A stretch of DNA of 64,000 bases from Yponomeuta sedellus (taxonomy: Eukaryota; Arthropoda; Insecta; Lepidoptera; Yponomeutidae), in assembly GCA_934045075.1 (NCBI GenBank), contig OW203738.1:2170001-2234000 (forward strand). Direction: 5' to 3'. Shown here piece after piece: positions 31,883 to 42,545 of the stretch. The first letter of the stretch is position 1, and each line of letters opens with the position of its first letter. The notes under the pieces were generated by a model. That model was not told the DNA's origin. It ran no database searches and was given only the letters and a program-made list of their open reading frames with translations. The translations under genes and the position numbers were made by a program.

Positions 31883-32906
31883 ATTAACATAGAGTCACCA
31901 TGCTATTATATTCTTAAGGACCACTAATACTTTATGGACCAGTTTCTGAATTAAAAATTTCACTGAGTAAATACTTAAGTAACATATTGTCACGCTCTTT
32001 TCTGAAACATTATGAAGAGACAGCTGAATAGTACAGCAGCTATTTACTTACTGAAATTCTCAGTTCAAACAGTCCCTCTGAATATGTTTTGTATCTGACT
32101 GTACATTGTGAATTATGTAGAAAGCTTCAGATGTCACTCCGTACGCCTGGGAATAAAGGCTTTCAAAGTAAGCGGGCTGTTATTCTACATCCGTTACCAA
32201 ATTAAAGTACCATTCGACTTGAATTAATGTTGTCCTTCTGACACATGAGAACGTAGTTTTTGTGCTACGTTGAGTAAAACCTTTTTGATTGATTGATATA
32301 AAAAGCGCTCTTAAGTCGGAGTTAAAGCCAGTATACTTCAAAAATTTCTAAGCGTGCTATAAGTCCTTTATAACCTCCTAAGCCGTGGCGTTCTATGAAT
32401 AGGACATCATATCAAATGATGTCCATTATTATACTTTCTTAATTCACACTAATGATCTTTAAGGGGATCTGGGAAAAGATACTGTTCTATTGACATTTTG
32501 TATCTGCCGTTTCTGTAACTATTTTTCCAGTATACAATAAAGAATATTCTTATCTTATCTTACATTCAATATATTTTTCATAATTATTTGCTTTTTTTTT
32601 CAAAATCTATATTCTAGAAGATTCAGAGTAATTTTACGTTCAGGAGTTAGAAGGCTAAAAGTATCTCAGTGATATAGACTTCATATAAATAGGAGAGTAA
32701 TTCTGTATTCTTCGCCAATATTTGTCTTTTTTGCAGTGTTGAAAAAGAAATACTTCAACCTGAATAAGTCTTCCGCCAATTCCAGCCGACGTTTGACGTG
32801 GGTCCTAAAAATATCAACGTAACGTTTTCTTTTTCTTCATAATGAAATATGAAACTGTCGTGTACACCATCTTGTGCTCCATTGAGGTTTGTTTCTTCAA
32901 ATTCTA
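31883..32906. other. No gene seen
   Basis: AT-rich flank between the RTE insertion and mariner. It contains a partial repeat at 32368-32500 (see 26244-26441) and LINE-type AATAAAG ends near 32150 and 32530. Confidence 0.5.
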
Positions 32907-34193
32907 CGAGGGCTGCTACTTATGTATGAGGAATAGAAAAAATAAACAAATGTATATGGCTAAATATGATGTTATTGTTTTTCAAAGTATTCTCCACTAT
33001 GATCGATGCACTCTTGCATTCGATGAAACCAATTTGTAAAACACTTTTTCCACTCTGATTGAGGTATCTCCAAAACGTGCTGTTTGAACGCATCTACGGC
33101 ATCTTCACGGGTCGAAAATCGTTGACCACGTAATTTGTTCTTTACATTTGGGAATAAATAGAAATCATTGGGAGCCAAATCAAGGCTGTACGGTGGATGA
33201 CCCATCAATTCTATTTTTTGACCATCCAAAAATGTAGTTGTTTCCTGAGATGTATGACAGCTGGCATTGTCATGGTGAAGTGTGATTCTGCGTCGCTGGT
33301 TGTTTTGGCGTATTTCTTCAAATACTTCTGGCAAACAAATAGTCGTGTACCACTCCGAATTAACCGTTCTGCAATTCTCCAGTGCTATTGTAGCCACATG
33401 GCCATTAATACCAAAAAAACAGGCCACCATTTGCTTTATAGTGCTTTTTGCACGAGCCACTTTCGTAGGGTTCGGCTCCTTTTGAAACACCCTAACTGTT
33501 GATTGTTGTTTAGTTTCGGGATCGTACGCGTAGATCCAGGATTCGTCACCTGTGTAGATATTATAAACAGATTTTGATTCGCCTTCGTTGAATTTTTTTA
33601 AGCTTTTCTTGCACCATTCGACGCGAGCATCTTTTTGATCCTGAGTTAAGTTGTGCGGGATCCAACGCGAACAATATTTTTTTTCAGACAAATGTTCATG
33701 TAATATCCTATGAATGCTCGTCATACATATGCCCAGAATAGCCTCTATCTCGCGATACGTAACATGGCGGTCTTGCATTATTAGTTTTCGCACAGCTTTA
33801 ATATTTTGTGGCACAACCACCGATTTCAGGCGACCTTCTTTAACTTCGTCCGTGAGCTTACTGCGCCCGCGATTAAACTTACTAAGCCAGTGATACACAG
33901 TTGTTTTTGATGGAGCTTCACCACCAAAAGTCGAAGTTAGTTGATCTACGCACTGTTGTTGCGTTAAACCACGTCGAAAATCGTAATAAATGATAGCACG
34001 AATATTTTCACGAGTGAGTTCCATTTTTTCAGCGATATGACATTTTAAACCCAAAAAAAACAAAACACTAACGAATATAAGAGAAAAATATTAGCGGCCA
34101 GTATTTGAAAAAAAGAACTAATTTGACCATGGAGGTCAGACATTGCGTTTAAAATTATTGGAATCCCAGATTCCGCATACATAAGTAGCATTG
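32907..34193 (-). mobile_element. Full-length mariner element (1287 bp)
   Basis: The transposase gene is enclosed by imperfect terminal inverted repeats of about 28 bp sharing the core TGCTACTTATGTATG then GGAAT. The left end reads CGAGGGCTGC and the right end CAATGC, a 3-base deletion in the right repeat. Both ends are flanked by TA (32905-32906 and 34194-34195), the mariner target duplication. Length and layout match canonical mariners. Its 5' side abuts a fragment of an RTE-tailed SINE. Confidence 0.9.
32972..34024 (-). CDS. mariner transposase, uninterrupted
   Basis: A single frame of 350 codons from the ATG at 34024-34022 gives a full-length mariner-family transposase (the usual length is about 345-355). 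It binds the element's inverted repeats and catalyses cut-and-paste transposition into TA. The N-terminal paired helix-turn-helix region includes FRRGLTQQQC and, further on, SIHRILHEHL. The linker has WIPHNLT, the mariner WVPHEL-type motif. The catalytic triad is visible: Asp in TGDESW, Asp in LHHDNASCH, and Asp in YSLDLAPNDF, with 34 residues between the second and third, the D,D34D signature of mariner rather than Tc1. The protein ends EYFEKQ, a common mariner terminus. An in-frame Met 13 codons upstream exists, but the Met before ELTRENIRA suits the family. There are no stops or frameshifts, so it may encode active protein; activity is not shown. Confidence 0.93.
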   Translation of the reverse strand: MELTRENIRAIIYYDFRRGLTQQQCVDQLTSTFGGEAPSKTTVYHWLSKFNRGRSKLTDEVKEGRLKSVVVPQNIKAVRKLIMQDRHVTYREIEAILGICMTSIHRILHEHLSEKKYCSRWIPHNLTQDQKDARVEWCKKSLKKFNEGESKSVYNIYTGDESWIYAYDPETKQQSTVRVFQKEPNPTKVARAKSTIKQMVACFFGINGHVATIALENCRTVNSEWYTTICLPEVFEEIRQNNQRRRITLHHDNASCHTSQETTTFLDGQKIELMGHPPYSLDLAPNDFYLFPNVKNKLRGQRFSTREDAVDAFKQHVLEIPQSEWKKCFTNWFHRMQECIDHSGEYFEKQ

Positions 34194-34195
34194 TA

Positions 34196-34376
34196 GCAGT
34201 AATGGCCATAATTCGCTGATTTGCGTAATTCGCGGATCGCAGTTTGATGGAATTGTACTGCAGGGGGCGCTGCTGCCCACCCCCCGGTTTGTGTCCCTTA
34301 GTCGCCTTTTACGACACCCGCGGGAAGAATTTGGGTTGGTGCTATTCTCTAGGCGGACACCACACAGCATATATTT
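34196..34376 (-). mobile_element. RTE-tailed SINE fragment abutting mariner
   Basis: Minus-strand copy of the head and body of the family at 39013-39268. It stops at the TA next to mariner, and the expected tail is not found on the far side of mariner. Confidence 0.55.
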
Positions 34377-35164
34377 ACCTTACGCACGAGGAAATTCCAG
34401 GAAACTAATAGAAGTTTACGCTAAAAGGGAAATCTTGTCACAACCATCCTACCCAATTTTGGTAAGTGGCCAATCGAAATGGGAGTACATAATTTAGAGC
34501 ATCCTTATCATAAGGGCATAGAGCTGAATTCAGTTTGTCACTGTACAAATCCGTATGCTGTCAAGTAACACGGCTTTAGCTGGCACTTTTGTTTTATTTA
34601 CCGTCTAGTCTTTTCCGTATGGATGGTTTATGTTTTAGCAAAGGCACGATAACAGACGGGGTGGTTTCGAAGGAAAAGAGAGGATTTGGTAAGTACACAG
34701 TTACACTTTTATTTATCGAAAACTGGAATAAAAAATAACTAGCCCAACCTAGAGCACCGCGTCTTGCACTTGTGAGCCTGAGGATGCCTCGTGTTAGAGG
34801 CGAAACGCGTCGAAACGTGTACGTAACGACTATTCATGATGCGAAATACCTAGCACTTTTTATTTGGTCCGTAAATGTACCTTATATTACTTTTTAAAGT
34901 ACTATTGAAGTAATGTTTTGCATCATCAAAAGTCGTTAAGTTTTTCGCAGCAGGACGAAACACAACACTCACTACGCCCGCGAACAGATCCGATGATAAG
35001 GCGCGTGATTAGTATTTACTTAGCGCTGGATTGTATTTAGTACTGACATACTTTACAGCAGGGGATTACTCGAAACGAAGCAACTAAAACTTGACAGGGT
35101 TTAGAATATTGTTCACATGATTTTTGTCTGTGAGGATCTTAGCAAGAGGCAAGCCCTAGTTTAT
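34377..35164. other. No gene seen; one shared motif
   Basis: 34765-34825 holds CTTGTGAGCCTGAGGATGCC and GTTAGAGGCGAAACGCG, which recur inverted at 59890-59940, so it is a low-copy repeat of unknown class. 35401-35867 and 36124-36596 are featureless. Confidence 0.4.
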
Positions 35165-35400
35165 GTCTACTCTTAAGATAGATAGAAATAGAGAACACTT
35201 TATTGCACAACAGAAAAAGAATACAACCATAGTTTTTAAAGTTAAGTAATGGTATACAAAAATAATATTCTTATCTTATCTTAAGAGTGATCTCTTCCAG
35301 ACAGCCTTTGGATAGAGTGGATTGCATGAAGTATAGCCAGTAGGGGCATGTACATGAATAATTAAATCGACTCTTAAGATAAGACATTTATTTAAGCAAT
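35165..35400 (-). repeat. LINE 3' ends, minus strand
   Basis: GATCTCTTCCAGACAGCC on the minus side, with GATAGATAGAAATAGAGAAC and ACTTTATTGCACAACAG; at least one truncated copy. Confidence 0.4.
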
Positions 35401-35867
35401 AATCTCCTCACTAAATCAAATTAAACCCTTCCCGGATTCGGGCATGATTTTACGTATGTATGTCTTCAACCTATTGTTCCATACACAAGAAGCGTATAGC
35501 TATCGTCTAGACAAAGCTCCATAACCCGTGTGCAAGTGACAAGCATCTCTTGTCACTTGGAAATAATGACCTGTGACAGCGACAAGGTCGGCTAGCTATT
35601 TTAGGGCCAAGCTTTTAACGCGAAAATGCACAAAAAGGAGCTGAAAATAGATTTTTACTTAAATGTCACCGCTTAGCCGTATATGCGGGAAAGCGTTATT
35701 TGGGGTTCCGTAACTCAAAAGGAACAAACGGAACCCTTTTAGAATCTCTATATTTTCCGTCCGTCGTTCTGTCTGTCAAGACCGGTCTCAGTTGCGTGTT
35801 GAGGTAAGTTAAAAATAAAACCATACACATGTGTAAAACCTCTTGAAACTTTTAGAAAATCAGACTT

Positions 35868-36123
35868 AATACATACATACATACACACACCCATACATAC
35901 ATACATACATACGCACACCTACATACATACATACATACATACATACATACATACATACATACATACATACATACATACATACATACATACATACATACAT
36001 ACATACATACATACATACATACATACATACATACATACATACATACATACATACATACATACATACATACATACATACATACATACATACATACATACAT
36101 ACATACATACATACATACATACA
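35868..36123 (+). repeat. ACAT tetranucleotide array
   Basis: About 60 units, with ACAC variants near the left end. Confidence 0.97.
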
Positions 36124-36596
36124 GATTTACATACGGGAAACAAGAGAGTATAATCTTCAATTAACAATAGTGACTACTGACATTGACAGACAATCATTTA
36201 AATTCTAACTTATATACTAAAAACGATTAAAGCAAATTAAAGTTACGAATATTGGAGAGTAGATAGCTATGCGGATTTTGTTTCACCCTGTTTAAACCAA
36301 ATACAATACGATGACTGATAAAAACATCACCGGCTTACGGCTTTAGGGTAGAAATAAGGAAACGTTTCTATTTCCCGAACAGAACTCAATAAAGTGTTCG
36401 TTTCCTATCAAAGAACTTTTTTTTTCGGTGCATTTGTGAATCAATGGCTATACTATGTTGGCGAAGGATAAAGAAAACTGGCCAAGTGCAAGACGAACTC
36501 GCGCATGAGGGGTTCCGTACCTATTTTTGAAGTGACTACACAACTAAATACTTTTTAAATATATCAAGCATTTACCTGTTGCCGTTGTTAATATAA

Positions 36597-37147
36597 AATA
36601 AATAAATATTGTTGGCCATATTACACAGATCTCGTTAGCCCTAGACTAAGTACAACTAAATGACTTGTGTCATAGGTGCTAACTCGACGATAAATTTAAT
36701 ACAATAAATACAACGATAACATCCAAGACCTGAGTGCTTAGTGCGAGTTTTTTAACTACTCGATCGCGTTAACGTAAACTCATATTTCTATGGCATCGAG
36801 GAAGCGCCACCTAGCGACAAGTATAGAAATTAAAATTGCTGAGTGCGAGTTGTAATGGTTTACGTTGAGAAATGAACGCGTTTACCAGCCAAAACACGAA
36901 TAAACGCGAGTGCGAGTTGTACTGTGACAGCGTTTTTCCAGTTCGAATGCTTAACTTACTGATACTCACTACTCAATGCTCGATTTACGCGGTAGTAAAG
37001 TTATTCGATTGGATCTGTCAAACTCGCACTAAGCACTCTGAGACAAACTAGAAAAGTTCGTTTCCTAGTTTGACCCGGCCGGGGATCGAACCCGAGACCT
37101 TCCGTTTTACAGTGAGCGTGCTAAACCGCTGCGCCACCGAGGCCGAC
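36597..37147 (-). mobile_element. tRNA-SINE family D, interrupted by a MITE
   Basis: The same family as 8040-8313, split at CATCCAAGACC / GAGACAAACTAG by the MITE at 36732-37038. Confidence 0.75.
36732..37038 (+). mobile_element. MITE family F (307 bp) nested in a SINE
   Basis: 19-bp perfect terminal inverted repeats, GAGTGCTTAGTGCGAGTTT and complement. The interior has repeated GAGTGCGAGTTGTA motifs. Outer bases are often CTG or CAG at the ends, which recalls hAT elements, but no 8-bp target duplication could be seen. No coding capacity. Confidence 0.8.
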
Positions 37148-37612
37148 GAATATCGAGCAAAAAAACACATTTGTTGTATGTAAGCATTTTATAAACATTT
37201 TTTCATAATCGTCAGCAGCCATTTGACAACCACTGTATGACATATGCCTCCCTCGTGGTTTTTCAACCTTCCCGGTCTTGTCCCGCCCGCATCACAGGCT
37301 CGCTGTGCCCGAGCACAGGCTCGGCCTAGTGTGGCAGCCCGCGAGTCCATAGTAGCACTGTTTTGTTACACCTATGACTCGATACTCGATATTGTTTCGC
37401 ACTGTCAACCGGTGCTAATTATGATTTTTCGTAACCTACCCGACTTCCACGACACAGGCTGTGCCGAGTGTGGGAGTTGCAATTGATCATCACTGTATTC
37501 CTGGATTTTTAAATAAAGCATTTTTTTTTATTTATTTATTATTGTTATTATCCAGCGACTCCCCGCCTCCGTAACCTGGGAGACAATTCTCGCCTAAGCG
37601 AATTGAAAAAAT
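37148..37612. other. GC-richer stretch without recognised gene
   Basis: 37244-37486 is an 80-codon frame that is Cys- and Arg-containing with no domain I know. GCTCGCTGTGCCCGAG and GGCTGTGCCGAGTGTGG are small internal repeats (CACAGGCT three times), so it may be a worn repeat. Confidence 0.3.
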
Positions 37613-37619
37613 ATTGAAA

Positions 37620-38055
37620 ATATTGAAAGATTATACTATTTTTAATGCACTAACCCGTGCTAAGGACAATTTTAAATTTTGCTTTCCATTAGCTCAGTTG
37701 GAAAGAGCGCTGGCACGGATAGCCAGAGGTTGCGGGTTCGAATCCCGGCATGGGTGTAATTTTTAGCCTCTAAATAGGTTTTTAAAATATAATTATGTGG
37801 GTACAGCGATATCATTCCGATGTAAAACTTAACTGCATAGTAGGTACTCGGGGCTGTAAGTGATGCAATCTACTATAGCCAGATGTCGCTGCCTGTACGT
37901 AATACAGAGAATAGTGTAGAGGTTCGAAATTTCACTGATGCCCGTGAGTCGCCCATTAGCTCAGTTGAAAGAGCGCTGGCACGGATAGCCAGAGGTCGCG
38001 GGTTCGAGTCCCAGCATGGGTGGAATTTTTAGCCTCTAATAGGTTTTTAAAATAT
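37620..38055 (+). mobile_element. tRNA-SINE family A, two copies in tandem
   Basis: 37620-37790 starts with the inverted tail (TTATACTATTTTTAATGCAC), then the tRNA-like part and body. 37791-38055 is a near full-length copy with the 5' module CATGTGGG-like (TATGTGGGTACAGCG) and ATCATTCCGATG, and a tRNA-like segment missing one G in the D-loop. Confidence 0.75.
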
Positions 38056-38135
38056 TGGAAAGTTTAGTAAACATTTGTCGCATAGAAATATGATAATTGA
38101 TAAGATAACTCGACAGTCATTAGACATTTATCTTC

Positions 38136-38285
38136 TTTGAAGGACAATTTAAAAACCTATTTAGAGGCTAAAAAATTCCACCCATGCCGCGGGATTCGAA
38201 CCCGCTACCTCTGGCACGGATAGCCATAGGTCGCGGATTCGAATCCCGGCATGGGTGGATTTTTTAGCCTCTAAATAGGTTTATA
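38136..38285. mobile_element. tRNA-SINE family A, hairpin copy
   Basis: Inverted arms of about 65 bp meet at GGC-ACGGATA-GCC, exactly as in 1816-2004, but with independent changes (GCCGCGGGATT, GCTACCTCTGG), so it is a separate or older event. Confidence 0.8.
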
Positions 38286-38543
38286 AACGGATTTTTTACA
38301 TTTTGTAGAAATTCTCTTCAACACAATAAGCAAAGAATTATTCCCGACCCAACTTGATACAAGCTCAGACACGAAATAGGATTACACAACTGGCGGGGCA
38401 TTCCATGAATACCTACATCTTCCCCAGCAAATCAGAAAAATTACAATATTCCGAAAGCCGAACAAAGGGGTGCCAATATTAGCCTCCTTCACCTTTACAC
38501 TTCGCTGGTTTTCGGGGACGAGATATGTAACAAAGTATGGGAT

Positions 38544-39012
38544 TTGAGCAGATGTATGTATACAAAGTCCAAAATATGTCAGTGTCTCAAGACAAAGGTG
38601 TATAAGCATTGTATGATGGCAGTGATGATTTATGGAAGTGAAGAAAAGGCAAAAGACGGCGCCCCGCAGTTGCAACTAACATCTTTAATTTCGAAGCCAA
38701 AAGAAGAGCTGTTCTTGACGCTAGACGGGATGAAATCAGATTTAAGTCTACCATACTATACCACTACTCAGGCGCAAATCTCACTTGTAGTCTATGGCTA
38801 ATATAAGCTACATCAGTCATTATGAAAGCACATGAACTACGCTTTCCCAGCCGTGTTACGGTTCATATGAAGCGTAGTTCATGTGCTCTCGTTACAGTGA
38901 ACGTTCATGTGCTCTCGTCACAGCGATGGTCGACTCGGTCGGAAAGAAGCCTCATCATGGAAGTGAGACCTGGTCGCTGACTATCGGCCTCATAAAAACG
39001 CTCAAGGTTGTC
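38544..39012 (+). pseudogene. RTE reverse transcriptase fragment, split by a 315-bp insertion
   Basis: 38560-38641 encodes CLKTKVYKHCMMAVMIYGSE and 38962-39011 encodes ETWSLTIGLIKTLKV. Together they form the continuous RTE-type RT segment with the motif YGSETWSLT. The two parts are separated by 38642-38956, bounded by a 10-bp duplication. The frame ends where it meets an RTE-tailed SINE at about 39013. Confidence 0.7.
38642..38956. mobile_element. Unclassified 315-bp insertion with 10-bp target duplication
   Basis: The segment interrupts an RTE coding fragment and is flanked by ATGGAAGTGA (38632-38641 and 38957-38966). Inside is a hairpin of 19-bp arms (38828-38846 and 38868-38886) beginning AGCACATGAACTACGC. 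No poly-A tail, tRNA promoter or terminal inverted repeats are seen, so its class is unknown. Confidence 0.6.
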
Positions 39013-39268
39013 AAACAACTGCTGTATGGTGTCGCCCTAGAGAATAGCACCAACCCAATTCTTCTCGCAGGTGTCGTAAAAGGCAACTAAGGGACACAAA
39101 CCGGGGGGTGGGCAGCAGCGCCCCCTGCAGTGCAGTTCCACCGAGCTGCGATCCCCAACCCGCATGCTCAGCGTGGGGACTATGGGCATTGCCCCCTATG
39201 ATAGCGCAACGTGGCGCTGTTTAGGGGAGGGCTATGTCCAGCAGTGGACTAGTATAGCCTGACGACGC
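39013..39268 (+). mobile_element. RTE-tailed SINE, near full length
   Basis: This copy starts CTGTATGGTGTCGCCCTAGA, continues through GGGCAGCAGCGCCCCCTGCA and CAGCGTGGGGACTATGGGCA, then joins the RTE tail TTAGGGGAGGGCTATGTCCA and ends AGCCTGACGACG. The shared tail suggests mobilisation by the RTE LINE. Confidence 0.6.
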
Positions 39269-39699
39269 CTGTCCAACAAGCGGTAGAGAGAGCTTTGTTA
39301 GTAATTTCTCTGCTTGATCGAATTAGAAATAAGGAGATCCGAAAAAAACCCGAGTTTCTGATCAAAGATTTTGTGCTCAGTTGAAGTAGCAGTGGGCGGA
39401 GCACAAAGCTCAAAGAACTGATGGCCGAAAGGGCGAAAAAGTTCTGACCAGGAAACCGCGGACCAGACGACATAGCGCGGGCAGTCCATACACCACAGAT
39501 GGAATGACGCGACGCGTCGCGATCACAGATAAAAAAATAACAGAATACCTAGAAACACCTGTAAATTGTACCTAGTGCTTTCGAAAGCCCTAGTTCAAAA
39601 ATAATGTAATAAGATAAGATAAGCAGTTTTGTAGTTCAAAGTCCGAGGAAGGTCCTTTGTTGTTATTTATATTATTTATGTACATGCACGTTCTGACTA
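39269..39699. other. Possible worn retroelement, otherwise nothing
   Basis: 39270-39490 contains AAAGTTCTGACCAGGAAACC and ACGACATAGCGCGG, and is GC-richer than its flanks. 39859-40338 and 41176-41788 hold no recognisable feature. Confidence 0.3.
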
Positions 39700-39858
39700 T
39701 ATTCTTCATGCAATCCACTCCATAGAATGGCTGTCTGGAAGAGATCGCTCTTAGCGATAAGACCGCCAAATGTATAGCATTACATAGATTTAAGAAATCA
39801 TGGTGGTGTCCTTTTTTCTGGTATTGCAATGAAATGTTCTCTATCTATCTATATAATG
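39700..39858 (+). repeat. LINE 3' end with ATCT tail
   Basis: GGCTGTCTGGAAGAGATCGC, TTAGCGATAAGACCGCC, then AATGAAATGTTCTCTATCTA. A family of such ends is spread here: 63300-63425, 21735-21850, 31328-31430, 24700-24760 (minus) and 35165-35330 (minus). It probably belongs to a jockey/R1-type LINE; the clade is not verified. Confidence 0.5.
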
Positions 39859-40338
39859 CTTATCTCATCCTTTAATATGAGGACTACCTTGTTTAGATAA
39901 TTACGTGAAATAACAACCACGCCTAGACCTGACAAACCTCTTACGCTTAATCAACATTCATTAGCCGTTGCATGCACGCCCGCTGGTTACAGCTTTACAG
40001 CTTTATTTACAACCAAAACGGTCCCAGATTGAAATTTCGAATGTCCCAACTGCGCCTCCGACCCTAAAAAACTGTGCCAAATTTCAGCAATGTCTCAACG
40101 CTAGCAGAGGTCAAGGCTTCGCAATATTTTATTTCATCCCCCGAGGGTATCGCCGGCCTTTCCCCGACAGAACGTATTATGCGGGGCCTAGTCGCAACTG
40201 TAGCTTTATAAAACTTGTGTTTGACTGTCTGTTTAATCTCTGTGCTGGATAAAAGTACTACTAAACTAGATTGAAAAGGCGCCTACTCAAATTTTATAAG
40301 TCATGACTTTTCAGTACACTGATTGTTAAACTCTGTGC

Positions 40339-40810
40339 TTCGCTAGGTACGTTAAGCCGTTGGTGCCGGCTGTCATGTAAAGGCAGTCGTTAAGCCATGT
40401 TGCCCAAATCGCTCGTAACCCCGGCTGCGTAAGTGATCTTAAACGATCGCGAAGGTTAAGCAACATAGAGCGCGTTCAGTGCATGGATGCGTGACCGTCT
40501 ATGTCTAACACTGCTGGCATTTTTCCGAGCGGTTTTGTGCTTCGCAAGGCACGTTAAGCAGTTCGGGTTTGTGGAGAATGGTAAGACAGTGGCGGGCCTT
40601 ACTGTCAGAAGTTATCAAACCGCCCATAAGGCCAATGATAATCATCAACATCATCAACTCATTATGTCCCCACCGAGGGACACAGGTCTATTCCCTGAGG
40701 AAGGTATAGGCCATACTCCACGACGGGGGCCAAGTCTGGATTGGTGGAGGCTTGCAAAACTAGTGGCTGGTCTTACTGTCAGAAGTTTTCAAGCTCATTA
40801 GGCCTCTGTT
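40339..40810. mobile_element. Mosaic of 5S-derived SINE pieces in both orientations
   Basis: 40339-40405 is a middle module. 40407-40570 is a plus-strand second-subfamily head (GATCGCGAAGGTTAAGCAAC, GCGCGTTCAGTGCATGGATG, GTGACCG), the clearest 5S resemblance here. 40571-40630 and 40655-40808 are minus-strand bodies. The plus-to-minus switch at about 40565 recalls the SINE-A foldbacks. Confidence 0.6.
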
Positions 40811-40989
40811 GAAGTAAGGGAGATTGAAAGAAGAGGAGATGAACTGTGCATAGTATCAAATAAACTCCTCAAAGACCTGAAGCTCCACATCTACTTTCTT
40901 CACCTACCACCACCTTACAACTTACAAATCGACAATCGCAAAGTGACACATTATACTATTTCATCTACAATTATTTACCAATTAAACAT

Positions 40990-41115
40990 CTTTGTATTTG
41001 TAAAGCGGTGAGCAGTGACTGGAAGAGGAGAGCCAAAGATCGGGCTCAGTGGCGTGTTTTGGGAAAGACCTAGGTGCAGCAATGGACTAAAACCGGCTGA
41101 CGTAGATTATGATGG
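40990..41115 (+). pseudogene. RTE LINE 3' end, third lineage
   Basis: 41013-41101 encodes DWKRRAKDRAQWRVLGKT, a stop, then VQQWTKTG. It is a diverged RTE-type C-terminus carrying one nonsense codon, ending in GATTATGATGGTGAT. Confidence 0.6.
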
Positions 41116-41124
41116 TGATTTAAA

Positions 41125-41175
41125 AACCTATTCCTTAGCACGGGTTAGTGCATTAAAAATAAAAATAGTGTAGTT
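41125..41175 (+). repeat. tRNA-SINE family A tail fragment
   Basis: AAAAACCTATTCCTTAGCAC and the TTAGTGCATTAAAAA tail only. Confidence 0.5.
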
Positions 41176-41788
41176 ATGATGGTGATGTTCAAAAAGTACA
41201 AGAAATAAATCGACGATATCGTAATCAGAGGCCTGACTATACGCACCAAATTCTGTCGGAGTACAGACGTTTAAACGTCAGGATCCTGACAGTCTAGCGG
41301 CAGCAATTTTGTAGTTAATCGTTGAGAATCCATCAGGATTTTGTAAGTGTAATATAGAGGCATGGCGGACTCTAGTAAAAACAGTGATAATCCGCTCTAT
41401 TTGTTTATCCCCCGGGCTTATTGGCAATCCCCGGTACAGTACATCAATAGTTCCAGCATTAGGCCGCGGATATTGTATTTTTTCATCCAGAATGCCGTAG
41501 ACCACGGTAAATATATCGGAGTATTAGCAGAACAGTGTGGTCCGATTATTATTATTTTTTGGTTTTCGTTAATTTAGTTTCGTATTTCTATTATTGTTTA
41601 CTAATTGTTGTTGTTAATTAGTGATTTATTATTATTAATACTTTATTGCACTTAAACAAGTGTACAATATGGTGGAATCAATGGCTTTAGTATTTTCTAC
41701 CATTCAACCGCGGGAGGAGGAAGAAAAATTTGAAATTTGTTTGTGACTATTGGTGCAGTTTTTTTCTGTTTCACATTTTTTATTTAGC

Positions 41789-42003
41789 CTATCCTCCTAA
41801 GCCCTGGAAGTAACAGTTACTTCAAAACTTCTTAGACTACGTAGATTTTGAAGAACGTTTTCTTCTTGTTGTCCAAAAAATGATGAGGAAAATATTGGAC
41901 CTGGAACAGTAAGTTTTCCGGACTTCCTACTAAATCATTGGGTGTGAATTGAGAAAGTTATTCGTAATGTCCTATTTCTAAGACGCCAGGGCTTAGAAGG
42001 CTA
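41789..42003. repeat. Second copy of the repeat at 26244-26441
   Basis: In the opposite orientation, with TATCCTCCTAAGCCCTGG and CGCCAGGGCTTAGAAGGCTA ends and the shared ACTAAATCATTGGGTGTGAA interior. Confidence 0.55.
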
Positions 42004-42119
42004 TACGAGTAAACGTCTCACTGCAGAGTACAGGCCTTTTTTCAGAGAGAGAGAGTATGGGCTTAATAAAACGCTGAGCTATTTGAACACCTCAGACACT
42101 AGTTTCCCTCACGATGTTT

Positions 42120-42545
42120 TCCTTCACTTCCTTCCCTCTGGAAGGTATAGGCCATACTTCACCAGTGGCCAAGTCCGGATTAGTCCATCTGTCGACGGCA
42201 GCCGGCGCCAACTGCTTAAAGTGCCTAGCTAGGCACGGAACCGCTCAGAGAAATGCTACTAGCGTTATTCACAGACGGTTTATCCATCCATGCACTGAAC
42301 GCGCATTGTGTTGCATAACCTTCGTGATCGTTTAAGATCACTCTAGCAGCCGGCGCTACGAGCGATTCAGACATAGCTTAAAGACTGCTATTAAATGACA
42401 GCCGGCATCAACCAAAGAAGAATCACGGAAGCGCTCGGAAAAAATGCCACTAGCGTCACGGGATGGTCACCAATCTAGTACTTGACCGCGCCTGTTGTTG
42501 CTCAAACCAAGTGATTGATTCCAGTCACTCGATCAGCCTCAAAAC
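42120..42545 (-). mobile_element. Two 5S-derived SINE copies, minus strand
   Basis: 42120-42372 is a second-subfamily copy ending at GCTACGAGCGATTC. 42375-42545 is a head and middle of the common subfamily. They are arranged head to tail. Confidence 0.6.

Noticed and set aside
33197..33502. 101-codon plus-strand frame
   Set aside because: Shadow of the minus-strand mariner transposase.
35852..36167. Frames encoding YVCM repeats
   Set aside because: Translation of the ACAT array.
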